IMG/VR virus record: IMGVR_UViG_3300022856_000053
Span: 1 to 20,712 of that record
DNA: 20,712 bases
Reading direction: 5' to 3' (one strand)
Source of the DNA: a virus
In this document: positions 8,553 to 15,412 of the stretch, one piece after another
Numbering within the stretch: the first letter of the stretch is position 1
Layout of the letters: each line of letters begins with the position of its first letter
The notes under the pieces: generated by a model
The model's input: the letters and a program-made list of their open reading frames with translations, nothing else
What the model was told of the DNA's origin: nothing
Databases searched by the model: none
Made by a program: the position numbers and the translations under genes

Positions 8553-9608
8553 ATGGCTTTAGTATTAGCAGATAGAGTACAGGTTACAACATCAACTACA
8601 GGCACAGGCACGCTCACGCTTGGATCTGCTGTTACTGGATTTCAAGATTTTACTGTAATAGGCGATGGAAATACTACTTATTATACAATCACAAATAGTA
8701 CCGCATGGGAAGTTGGTGTTGGAACATATACGTCTTCTGGCACTACTTTGGCTAGAACTACAATCTTATCTAACTCAAATGGTAACACATCACCAATCAC
8801 GCTATCAGGCGATAGTAACGTATTTGTTACTTATCCAGCAGTTGCCGCCTCAGATGCAGCCACTGAACTGCGCCCAATTGGAGCTACTGTAGCCTCTAAC
8901 GCTATTACGGTCACTTTGGGTATAAGCACAGTTGCTTTTAGAAGCACTACACTAACAAGTGGTGCGCTAGCTGTATTGCAGAACGCTGCTACGCTATCTT
9001 TGGTAATTGCAGCTACCGATTCATTCGGCGCTGTTACCGCTGACGGCGTTCGTAGGATTGTTATCCTTGCAATCAACAACGCAGGCACGATTGAACTTGC
9101 GGCTTCTAGTCTTGCTGGTGGCGTGAATCTGGATGAGACAGGTGTTATTACTACGGCTACAGCGGCCACGACACTAACTGCAATTAAAGCAGCAGCGGTG
9201 CGTACTGGTGTAGCTTACCGAATAGTCGGCTTTATTGACGTGCCGTTCACAACCTCTGTGGGTTGGGGTTCATTGGCAGTAGTGCAACCGATTGGCGGGC
9301 AGGCACTGGCTGCAATGTCTAGCTTGGGTTATGGGCAGACGTGGCAGGTGGTTACGCGCACCAGTGGGGTGACGTATTACAACCTGACGGGCAAACCGCT
9401 ATCAGTGAATAGATTGACCCCCGGTAGCGTCGCGGGAACTACATCTAGTGCGGTGGTTATAAACGGCGGCACAAGTTTTACGTTTGCGAAAGCTCATTCT
9501 AGTAGCGGAAATCAATCATCTGCTGGCGGTTTTGTTGTGCCGATTGGGGCGAGATACGTAATCACTGACACGAACGGCTTATGGCCAACTACAAACGAAC
9601 TTCGCTAA
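8553..9608 (+). CDS. Tail fibre / appendage protein
   Basis: 351 residues, Thr/Ser/Gly/Ala-rich and almost wholly beta-strand-like. The N-terminal part ADRVQVTTSTTGTGTLTLGSA, with IGDGNTTYYTITNSTAWEVG and VGTYTSSGTTLARTTIL, is a very widespread attachment segment of phage fibre and decoration proteins. The middle (about residues 110-230) is Ala/Val-rich. The C-terminal segment, GYGQTWQVVTRTSGVTYYNL then TGKPLSVN and VVPIGARYVITD, is a common fibre tip. The last third is encoded by clearly G+C-richer DNA than the first part, suggesting a swapped host-range tip. The RBS AAGGG overlaps the upstream stop codon. Likely binds the host surface; receptor unknown. Confidence 0.83.
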   Translation: MALVLADRVQVTTSTTGTGTLTLGSAVTGFQDFTVIGDGNTTYYTITNSTAWEVGVGTYTSSGTTLARTTILSNSNGNTSPITLSGDSNVFVTYPAVAASDAATELRPIGATVASNAITVTLGISTVAFRSTTLTSGALAVLQNAATLSLVIAATDSFGAVTADGVRRIVILAINNAGTIELAASSLAGGVNLDETGVITTATAATTLTAIKAAAVRTGVAYRIVGFIDVPFTTSVGWGSLAVVQPIGGQALAAMSSLGYGQTWQVVTRTSGVTYYNLTGKPLSVNRLTPGSVAGTTSSAVVINGGTSFTFAKAHSSSGNQSSAGGFVVPIGARYVITDTNGLWPTTNELR

Positions 9609-9617
9609 AGGAAAAAT
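9604..9617 (+). repeat. 14-bp direct repeat, copy 1 (contains an RBS)
   Basis: GCTAAAGGAAAAAT, identical to 10073-10086. Each copy spans the end region of one gene and carries the AAAGG ribosome binding site of the next. It may be a recombination boundary of the module between the copies, or two similar translation starts. Confidence 0.7.
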
Positions 9618-9618
9618 C

Positions 9619-9894
9619 ATGTACTACAAAGCCCCCGACAACTCCCTGCATTTTCTTGACGACGACAGCTACGCGCATGTCTTGCCTGCTGGCTCAGTTG
9701 CCATCACGGATGCAGACGCTGAAGCGCTCAGGCCAGTACCACCTCCACCCACCTACCAACAACTCCGCACCGCTGAGTACAACCTGAAAAGCACAGGCGA
9801 GCAGTTTGGTATGCAGTATGACGATGCTACTAACGGCACAACAACTTGGATTGACTGGCAAGACGGCATCAAAACAAGGATTCCGAAGACATGA
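9619..9894 (+). CDS. Tail fibre assembly-like protein
   Basis: 91 residues, immediately after the fibre gene, as is usual for fibre assembly chaperones. The N-terminal part MYYKAPDNSLHFLDDDSYAH then LPAGSVAITDADAEAL is typical of the short Tfa-like proteins, where this piece is repeated in the larger relatives. A Pro-rich linker (RPVPPPPTYQQ) follows, then a compact C-terminal part ending DWQDGIKTRIPK. It would help fold or trimerise the neighbouring fibre and may stay on it. The RBS AAAGGA is 6 bases upstream. Its G+C content matches the fibre's 3' end rather than the rest of the window, so fibre tip and chaperone probably moved together. Confidence 0.72.
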   Translation: MYYKAPDNSLHFLDDDSYAHVLPAGSVAITDADAEALRPVPPPPTYQQLRTAEYNLKSTGEQFGMQYDDATNGTTTWIDWQDGIKTRIPKT

Positions 9895-9898
9895 TTAC

Positions 9899-9905
9899 GG
9901 AGGAG
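9899..9905 (+). promoter_or_regulatory. Strong ribosome binding site that decides the next start
   Basis: GGAGGAG, 5 bases before ATG 9911. This places the start of the small Cys protein at 9911 and not at the GTG-type codon far upstream in the same frame (9806), which would overlap the fibre-assembly gene widely. Confidence 0.8.
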
Positions 9906-9910
9906 ATAAA

Positions 9911-10069
9911 ATGAGCAACGGATTAGAAAAATACTTGAGCGACACACTCGATGCTAATAACATGGGGTTGTCTAAATACTACTGCCCATGCTGTAAGCGA
10001 GATCTTCCTGTGCTTGCAGGGGTAATTACGCATGACGATCGGCCTCACCCTGAAAATATGGTTTTTTGA
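9911..10069 (+). CDS. Small Cys/His protein, possible zinc-binding
   Basis: 52 residues, starting at the ATG preceded by GGAGGAG. The core YYCPCCKRDLPVL (about residues 22-34) followed by THDDRPHPENM has three close Cys and two His. This could bind one metal ion as a single-knuckle zinc ribbon. Similar small 'CPxC...HDD.PHP' proteins occur in many phage genomes near tail or lysis genes, with no function known to me. It lies between the fibre-assembly gene and a small membrane protein, within the module bounded by the 14-bp repeat. Metal binding is inference. Confidence 0.72.
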   Translation: MSNGLEKYLSDTLDANNMGLSKYYCPCCKRDLPVLAGVITHDDRPHPENMVF

Positions 10070-10072
10070 GCA

Positions 10073-10086
10073 GCTAAAGGAAAAAT
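10073..10086 (+). repeat. 14-bp direct repeat, copy 2 (contains an RBS)
   Basis: Perfect copy of 9604-9617. The AAAGG within it serves the small membrane protein starting at 10089. Confidence 0.7.
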
Positions 10087-10088
10087 AA

Positions 10089-10211
10089 ATGAAACTTAAA
10101 CTTATATGGTTATGCTACTTCCCAATCAATCTGGTTGTTACCATCTTTGCGATGTTGATATCACCTATTCTAGCGATGTGTGTTAAGACTAAATATCCAA
10201 AAGCTAACTGA
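10089..10211 (+). CDS. Small single-span membrane protein
   Basis: 40 residues, supported by AAAGG 8 bases before ATG and by a TGATG overlap with the next gene. Residues 5-31 (LIWLCYFPINLVVTIFAMLI and beyond) form one hydrophobic span with a basic start, MKLK, and a basic end, KTKYPKAN. The YFPINLVVT...ISPIL pattern recalls the N-terminal part of a small phage membrane protein family (DUF7338-like) that is usually longer and continues with a Trp-rich segment missing here. It may therefore be a shortened relative. Function unknown. It sits well away from the lysis cassette, so there is no strong reason to call it a holin. Confidence 0.7.
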   Translation: MKLKLIWLCYFPINLVVTIFAMLISPILAMCVKTKYPKAN

Positions 10212-10684
10212 TGTTCGGTATATCCGCATTCTCACAGATACCGTTTAGCTCTTTAGCGCAAACTATTGTATTAGGATCTGCGGCTATTGTAGGAAGCTCA
10301 GATGTAACAGCTTTAGCGTTTGCAATTCGCACAGATTCAGCACAGATTACAGGTAACGCTCAAGTTGAGGCTAATGCCTTTGCTATCTTTACTGATTCAG
10401 CGTCTATAAGTGGCGTAGGAAGCGTTGTTGCTAGCGCAGTAAGGGAAAAGTTAAGCTCAGGTCAAATAAATGGCTTGGCGATCGTTATAGCAAATTCTAC
10501 GCGTGTTCGTACAACTTCAGGAGCAGTCACAGGCTTCGCGGTATTTAATGCTAACGGTGCGCCAATCGGCAAAAACTGGACACCTATACCAGTAGAAAAC
10601 AATACATGGAATGATATAGTTATTGGCGACAATAATTGGACAGACGTTTCATCGGACACAAACATTTGGAATCGAAAAGGATAG
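10211..10684 (+). CDS. Ala/Ser-rich virion-region protein with C-terminal Trp/Asn repeats
   Basis: 157 residues, unknown. Residues about 20-120 are a run of loosely repeated units of about 23 residues (AAIVGSSDVTALAFAIRTDS, then AQITGNAQVEANAFAIFTDS, then ASISGVGSVVASA), suggesting a regular beta solenoid. The C-terminal end has three spaced Trp-Asn units: NTWNDIV, NNWTDVS and NIWNRKG. Such W/N tails are common at the ends of phage structural proteins that lie among fibre genes. The start overlaps the upstream stop by one base. A virion surface or fibre-associated role is inferred from composition and place. Confidence 0.7.
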   Translation: MFGISAFSQIPFSSLAQTIVLGSAAIVGSSDVTALAFAIRTDSAQITGNAQVEANAFAIFTDSASISGVGSVVASAVREKLSSGQINGLAIVIANSTRVRTTSGAVTGFAVFNANGAPIGKNWTPIPVENNTWNDIVIGDNNWTDVSSDTNIWNRKG

Positions 10685-10687
10685 ATA

Positions 10688-11398
10688 ATGGCAAAAAACA
10701 AAATTAGCGAATGGTCAGCAACACCAGCAAACAATACAGATGTTGGGGGAGTAGATATTGCAGAAGGATGTGCGCCTAGCGGTATTAACAACGCAATCCG
10801 TGAAATTATGGCACAGGTTAAAGATTTAGTAACAGGGGCAGATGCTGATAATCTAACGGTAGGCGGTAATTTAACTGTTACTGGCACATCAACTTTAGGA
10901 ACTGATTTAATTGTTAATGGGGGATCAGGAACTGCTGGTCAAGCATTGTTATCTCGTGGCACTGGATTATCTCCACAATGGGGGGCAGCTTTTGTATCTG
11001 GCATGATTATGTTATGGTCAGGTTCAACAGGCTCTATTCCTAGTGGATGGTTATTATGTAACGGCTCTAGTGGAACGCCTGATTTACGCAATCGGTTTGT
11101 TGTAGGCGCAGGCTCTACTTATGCTGTAGATGCTACTGGGGGGAGTGCTGATGCTATTGTTGTAAGTCATACCCATACAGCTACAGTCACAGACCCTGGA
11201 CATACTCATGTAATTTCTAGAATCTTTATTGAGTCGGGAGGTAATGCTTTTGACTCAGGAGGCGGGCTTGTAGGAACTTCAGTAAACACACAGTCATCGG
11301 TTACAGGTATAACGATAGCTAACAGCACAACTGGTTCAAGTGGCACTAACGCTAACTTACCACCATACTATGCTTTAGCATATATTATGAAAAGCTAA
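10688..11398 (+). CDS. Tail collar domain fibre protein
   Basis: 236 residues. The N-terminal part NKISEWSATPANNTDVGGVD then IAEGCAPSGINNAIREIMAQ (residues 4-43) is a common attachment piece of phage fibres. It is followed by a beta-repeat NLTVGGNLTVTGTSTL (55-70). Residues 106-140 form a phage tail collar domain: MIMLWSGSTGSIPSGW, LLCNGSSGTPDLRNRF. A His-rich HTHTATVTDPGHTH (161-174) follows, where this family commonly binds metal ions on the trimer axis. The typical closing strand LPPYYALAYIMKS ends the protein. Probably a short trimeric fibre or spike used for host binding. It overlaps the next gene by TAATG. Confidence 0.88.
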   Translation: MAKNKISEWSATPANNTDVGGVDIAEGCAPSGINNAIREIMAQVKDLVTGADADNLTVGGNLTVTGTSTLGTDLIVNGGSGTAGQALLSRGTGLSPQWGAAFVSGMIMLWSGSTGSIPSGWLLCNGSSGTPDLRNRFVVGAGSTYAVDATGGSADAIVVSHTHTATVTDPGHTHVISRIFIESGGNAFDSGGGLVGTSVNTQSSVTGITIANSTTGSSGTNANLPPYYALAYIMKS

Positions 11399-13011
11399 TG
11401 ATGCCGATACAAAACATTACATTTACAGAGTGGACACCAGATCAACCTTCTATTGTAGAGAACATTTCTTATGCTTTTAATGTTATACCAGCAGGGGTTG
11501 GTTATAATCCTTTCCCATCTCCTGTAAATTATTCAAACGCGGCAAGTGAAAGTTTAAGCAATGTATTTGCTGGAAGGTTTGCATCAACAACTAACGTATT
11601 TGCAGGCGGCACAACTAAATTATTTAAGTTTGATTCTGCTACGCTAGATTTAGATGATGTATCAAAATCAGGTGGTTATTCAAGCATCGTGAAATGGAAC
11701 TTCACACAGTTTGGCAGTAGCGTCATTGCTGCTAACAATGTTAATAAATTACAAGTTTACACACTAGGCTCTAGCACAACATTTTTAGATGCGGCAGCTA
11801 ATGCACCAATTGCTGAATATGTAACGGTAGTGAGAGATTTTGTTGTAGCTGCCAACTTAGATTCAGGCACTAACGCAAATAAGGTTCAATGGTCAGACAT
11901 AAATGATGAAAGCGATTGGACAAGTGGCGCAACATCGCAGTCAGACTTTCAAATTATTGCAGACGGTGGCAACATTCGCGGTATCACAGGCGGTGAGTTT
12001 GGCTTAGTGTTATTAGATAGCGCAGTAGTTAGAATGTCTTACATTGGATCGCCTTTTTTCTTTCAATTCGATACTATTGCTAAAGGCTTAGGTTGCGTAG
12101 AAGGTAATTCTGTTACCAAGTATGGAAACACTACTTTTTTCTTAGGCGAAGAAGGTTTTTATTCGTGCGATGGTTCAACCGTAACGCCTATTGGTAACGA
12201 AAAGGTAGATAGATGGTTTTATGAAAACGCTAACCCTGCTAAATTTTCTAATATGTCAGCAACGGTTGATCCGTTTAAGAAAATAGTGATATGGAACTTT
12301 GAAACTACTTTTGCTAAACGTGGGCTTATGATATACAACTGGCAAGTGCAAAAATGGTCTTATGGCGAATCAGATGCAACGGTTGTGGCTCAATCAGCTT
12401 CGGCAGGTAGCACTTTAGAAGGCTTAGCAATTAACTATGTCGTAAACGCAGGCTCTTTTGTAATAGCTCAAGAATATACCATTACTGAAATAGGCGACAC
12501 AGATTTTACACTAATCGGTTCGGCTTTAAACTTGGTAGGCGCTAGATTTACGGCTACAGGAGCTGGAACTGGTACAGGTAATGCTGTAGATTTAGCGGCT
12601 GCATCTGCGGCTGGGTTTACTTTAGACACGTTAACAACGTCATTAGATTCACCATTGTATACAGGCGGTAAGACTGTATTGTCAGGTGCAATTGATGACA
12701 CAATCGTAACCTTCACAGGCGACAACGCTCCAGCTAGGATTGACACAGGCTCTTTTGGCAGCCAATTTACAACGGTGATTAAATTAGCTAGACCAATCAT
12801 TGATGACGGATCAGCGGATGTTGCTGTATCAAGTCGCAATTTATTAAACCAAGTAGTTGACTTTGGTGCTTACATTCCTGCTGATTTAGAAAATAGAGTT
12901 TCATTAAGAAGCGGGGGTAAATATCATCAACTATCAGTTATTCCAACAGGTGATCGTTGGTCTAACATTCTAGCGATTGAGGTAGACTTAGCTGAACAGG
13001 GCGTTAGATAA
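11398..13011 (+). CDS. Tail nozzle / stabilisation-type protein
   Basis: 537 residues, beta-rich, probably propeller-like, placed where podoviruses encode the tail nozzle or P22 gp10-type stabilisation protein. Recognisable stretches are AEYVTVVRDFVVAANL, NKVQWSDINDESDWT, GEFGLVLLDSAVVRMSYIGS, FQFDTIAKGLGC and FFLGEEGFYSCDG, a set shared by these tail proteins. Residues 352-397 (bases 12451-12588) hold a separate small module: GSFVIAQEYTI..DTDFTLIG..VGARFTATGAGTGTG. This is a phage repeat found inserted in many unrelated tail proteins. Function: closes and stabilises the DNA channel and carries appendages. Two adjacent ATG codons (11398 and 11401) could both serve as start; the first gives the TAATG overlap. 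Confidence 0.82.
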   Translation: MMPIQNITFTEWTPDQPSIVENISYAFNVIPAGVGYNPFPSPVNYSNAASESLSNVFAGRFASTTNVFAGGTTKLFKFDSATLDLDDVSKSGGYSSIVKWNFTQFGSSVIAANNVNKLQVYTLGSSTTFLDAAANAPIAEYVTVVRDFVVAANLDSGTNANKVQWSDINDESDWTSGATSQSDFQIIADGGNIRGITGGEFGLVLLDSAVVRMSYIGSPFFFQFDTIAKGLGCVEGNSVTKYGNTTFFLGEEGFYSCDGSTVTPIGNEKVDRWFYENANPAKFSNMSATVDPFKKIVIWNFETTFAKRGLMIYNWQVQKWSYGESDATVVAQSASAGSTLEGLAINYVVNAGSFVIAQEYTITEIGDTDFTLIGSALNLVGARFTATGAGTGTGNAVDLAAASAAGFTLDTLTTSLDSPLYTGGKTVLSGAIDDTIVTFTGDNAPARIDTGSFGSQFTTVIKLARPIIDDGSADVAVSSRNLLNQVVDFGAYIPADLENRVSLRSGGKYHQLSVIPTGDRWSNILAIEVDLAEQGVR

Positions 13012-13328
13012 TGTCAGTTAATCAGCGATACCGAAAATTAAATCCAGCAGGCGCACAGCCACGCGAGATTAGTGAAGTGGTCAATAACATTGTAGACGGC
13101 AAGACTAACAACACCGGCTACTTTGTTACTACAGCATCAACCACAAGCAGTATTTTATATAATGAGCGCATTGGTGCTGATACAGCCATTATATTTACTC
13201 CGTTAGATGATAACGCGGCTGGTGAAATGGTAAAACTATACGTTGGCACACGTTCTAAAGGGCAAGCAGTTATTAATTACGACTCCAATGCTTATGTTTG
13301 TAATTACATGTATATCGTGGTTGGCTAA
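13011..13328 (+). CDS. Small conserved phage structural-region protein
   Basis: 105 residues. The N-terminal part NPAGAQPREISEVVNNIVDG (about residues 11-30) plus a beta-rich remainder (TGYFVTTASTTSSILYNERI, KLYVGTRSKGQAVI, FxYxxVG-like end) matches a small family regularly found next to podovirus tail genes. The N-terminal PREISxVVNNI helix may attach it to a larger virion part. Function not known to me. TAATG overlaps on both sides place it firmly in the tail operon. Confidence 0.72.
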   Translation: MSVNQRYRKLNPAGAQPREISEVVNNIVDGKTNNTGYFVTTASTTSSILYNERIGADTAIIFTPLDDNAAGEMVKLYVGTRSKGQAVINYDSNAYVCNYMYIVVG

Positions 13329-13753
13329 TGTTTGTATCTGCCGTCATCCCAAAAGATTATGATTTAGTTTGGAATCAAATATCAGACTACATGGAAGGCG
13401 CAGCAAAATACACACACGGGCGATTTAATTTACAAGACATCAAAGACGGGCTATATAAAAACAAATGGCAGTTATGGATCGCATTTGATGAGAATAAGAT
13501 TTACGGTGCTGTAATAACAGAAGTCATACAATATCCACGTTTAAATGCCCTGATTTTGCATTTTACGGGTGGTACACAGCTTAAACTATGGAAAGATGAT
13601 ATGTTATCCTTGCTAAGAAGGTTCGCAAGCGATAACGGATGTAAAACGATAGAATCGTACGGTAGGACAGGCTGGAAGAAAGTATTTGAAAAAGATGGCT
13701 TCAAATCAAAATTTATGTTTTATGAATTACCGATAGAGGGAAATGAAAAATGA
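13328..13753 (+). CDS. GNAT-like acetyltransferase-fold protein
   Basis: 141 residues. Strand pattern WQLWIAFDENKIYGAVITEV, then YPRLNALILHFTGG, then a helix LKLWKDDMLSLLRRFASDNG, and an ending CKTIESYGRTGWKKVFEKDG that matches the GNAT core order. Similar proteins of about 140 residues occur among tail and internal-virion genes of podoviruses, where they may be structural or modify a host or virion protein. The acetyl-CoA binding loop (normally Q/RxxGxG/A) is not evident, so enzyme activity is doubtful. It overlaps the next gene by ATGA. Confidence 0.7.
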   Translation: MFVSAVIPKDYDLVWNQISDYMEGAAKYTHGRFNLQDIKDGLYKNKWQLWIAFDENKIYGAVITEVIQYPRLNALILHFTGGTQLKLWKDDMLSLLRRFASDNGCKTIESYGRTGWKKVFEKDGFKSKFMFYELPIEGNEK

Positions 13754-14865
13754 TTAAATTAAATTGGGTTAGTGACTTAGTTGATAGCTTTATGTTTTAT
13801 GGTGGCGGCAAAGGTAGCGGTGGTGGTGGTGAAAGCAAATCAACTGCAACGATTGATCCTATGCTTAGACCTTATGTAACTTATGGTTTAAATGAAGCGC
13901 AAGGATTGTATCAATCGAATAATCCTGATTATTATCCTGGTCAAACTTATGTTAGTCCGTCTGATACAACGCAGGCGGCACTACAAGCTCAACAAAACAG
14001 AGCTTTAGGTGGTAACCCTTTATTACCAGCTGCACAACAACAACAGCAAGACGTTATTGGCGGACAGTATCTACAAAACAATCCATTCTTTAATCAAGCT
14101 ATGGCTGGCGCAGCAGGTGCGGCATCACAAAACTATTTTGATGCTATCAACCAAGCTCAATCAGGGGCATCTCAAGCTGGTCGTTATGGATCAGGCGCAC
14201 AAGAGAACTTGTTTAATCGTGCAGGTACAACTCTAGCTAACACTTTGACAAATAAAGCTGGTGAGATGTCTTATACAAACTTTGCTAACGAAAGAGCAAG
14301 ACAAGATGCTGCCGCTGGCACCGCACCGCAATTAGCACAAGCTGATTATACTGACATTAATCAATTGGCTAATGTTGGACAAGCTCAAGAAAATTATCAA
14401 CAATCAGCACTAGAAGATAATATTAACCGTTTTAACTTTGAGCAAAACTTACCACAAAATAAACTTAACCAATTCTTAACTCAAATATCAGGCGTGCCGC
14501 AAGGGTCATCATCTACAACAACACAATCATCTAGCGGTGGTGGCAAGATTGTTTGTACAGCTATGAACCATGTGTACGGCTTTGGTAGTTTCCGTAATAA
14601 GATATGGCTTGCACAATCTAAAGACTTACATCCAGCTTATCAAGTTGGCTATCATACTTTATTCATGCCTATTTTAATGTTTGGCTATTTAAACGAAACC
14701 AATCCTATTAGACGTATGGTGAGGTCAGTATTAGAACACGTTGCTAGACATCGTACGGCTGATATCTGGAAACAGAGAAAAGGCAAGCGTGATACATTAG
14801 GTCATATATATCGTGCGATAATTGAACCTATCTGCTACGTAGTTGGCAGATTGAAAGGGGCTTAA
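13750..14865 (+). CDS. Gln/Ala-rich internal virion protein with C-terminal Cys motif domain
   Basis: 371 residues in two parts. Residues 1-260 are Gly/Gln/Ala/Asn-rich with a Gly run (19-27) and a poly-Gln patch. They are likely helical and flexible, as in phage ejection proteins, and contain AINQAQSGASQAGRYGSG then AQENLF. A Ser/Thr-rich linker (about 247-265) leads to a separate domain, residues 266-371, beginning KIVCTAMNHVYGFGSFRNKI with Cys269. It continues with GYHTLFMPILMFGYL and RHRTADIWKQRKGKRD. This C-terminal domain recalls the 'ICTELH'-type ending seen on otherwise unrelated phage virion proteins, with no known activity. ATGA overlap upstream. The virion role is inferred from composition and order. 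Confidence 0.75.
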   Translation: MIKLNWVSDLVDSFMFYGGGKGSGGGGESKSTATIDPMLRPYVTYGLNEAQGLYQSNNPDYYPGQTYVSPSDTTQAALQAQQNRALGGNPLLPAAQQQQQDVIGGQYLQNNPFFNQAMAGAAGAASQNYFDAINQAQSGASQAGRYGSGAQENLFNRAGTTLANTLTNKAGEMSYTNFANERARQDAAAGTAPQLAQADYTDINQLANVGQAQENYQQSALEDNINRFNFEQNLPQNKLNQFLTQISGVPQGSSSTTTQSSSGGGKIVCTAMNHVYGFGSFRNKIWLAQSKDLHPAYQVGYHTLFMPILMFGYLNETNPIRRMVRSVLEHVARHRTADIWKQRKGKRDTLGHIYRAIIEPICYVVGRLKGA

Positions 14866-14866
14866 T

Positions 14867-15412
14867 ATGGGATTAGGAATAGTGCCATTAATGGGTATAG
14901 GAGCTGGTCTTGGATTGCTTCGTGGGGGCGGTATTGGTGGGGCGTTAAAAGGAGCGGCTTTAGGTGGGGCTGGCGGTTTAATTGGCAACGCATTACAAGG
15001 AAGTGAAGCCGCTATTGAAGGAGCAAAGGCAATTGAGGGGGCAAGTCAAGTAGGTTCAAGCGCAATTCCTACATCCGCAATAATTCCTGGCAGTATTGAA
15101 TCATCTGGAATGGTTGCAGGCGCATCTGGTAATTTAGTTAATCCTGAATACTTTGTAGGCGCAGGAACACCATTTCAAACATTTACAGGTGGTGAAGGTG
15201 TATTGTCAAACGCTTTTCAAAACTTTTCATCAAACTTACCTGACTATGTAACGCCTGACAATGTTGTTGGTGCTGCAAACATTTTATCGCAATCACAACC
15301 ACAGCAAATGCCTATGCCTTCAAGTAGCGCAAGCGTGTCACGCGGAAGCCAAAGACAAGGGAATATTGATTATGGAATGGCTCAACCTATCAAACGCAGA
15401 GGAATACTATAA
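14867..15412 (+). CDS. Glycine-zipper internal virion / ejection-type protein
   Basis: 181 residues. Residues 1-45 are a Gly/Ala/Leu-rich hydrophobic segment with repeated GxxxG spacing (GIGAGLGLLRGGGIGGALKG), suited to inserting in or crossing a membrane during DNA ejection. The rest is low-complexity Ser/Gly/Pro/Asn. The basic tail, RQGNIDYGMAQPIKRRGIL, resembles ends of podovirus internal proteins. It starts one base after the previous stop with GAAAGGGG upstream, and ends with a TAATG overlap. Placed between other ejection-type genes, it may correspond in role to P22 gp7/gp20 or T7 gp14; homology is not claimed. Confidence 0.68.
   Translation: MGLGIVPLMGIGAGLGLLRGGGIGGALKGAALGGAGGLIGNALQGSEAAIEGAKAIEGASQVGSSAIPTSAIIPGSIESSGMVAGASGNLVNPEYFVGAGTPFQTFTGGEGVLSNAFQNFSSNLPDYVTPDNVVGAANILSQSQPQQMPMPSSSASVSRGSQRQGNIDYGMAQPIKRRGIL

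Noticed and set aside
8831-9169. Antisense Ala/Val-rich frame in the fibre gene
   Set aside because: Mirror of Ala/Thr-rich repeats on the + strand; no start signals and no protein resemblance.
9581-9787. + strand 68-codon frame overlapping the fibre end and Tfa-like gene
   Set aside because: Low-complexity Thr/Pro shadow. The Tfa-like frame has the recognisable sequence and the RBS.
14030-14052. CAA/CAG run resembling a simple repeat
   Set aside because: Encodes a poly-Gln patch in a Gln-rich virion protein. Too short and too irregular to treat as a separate repeat element.
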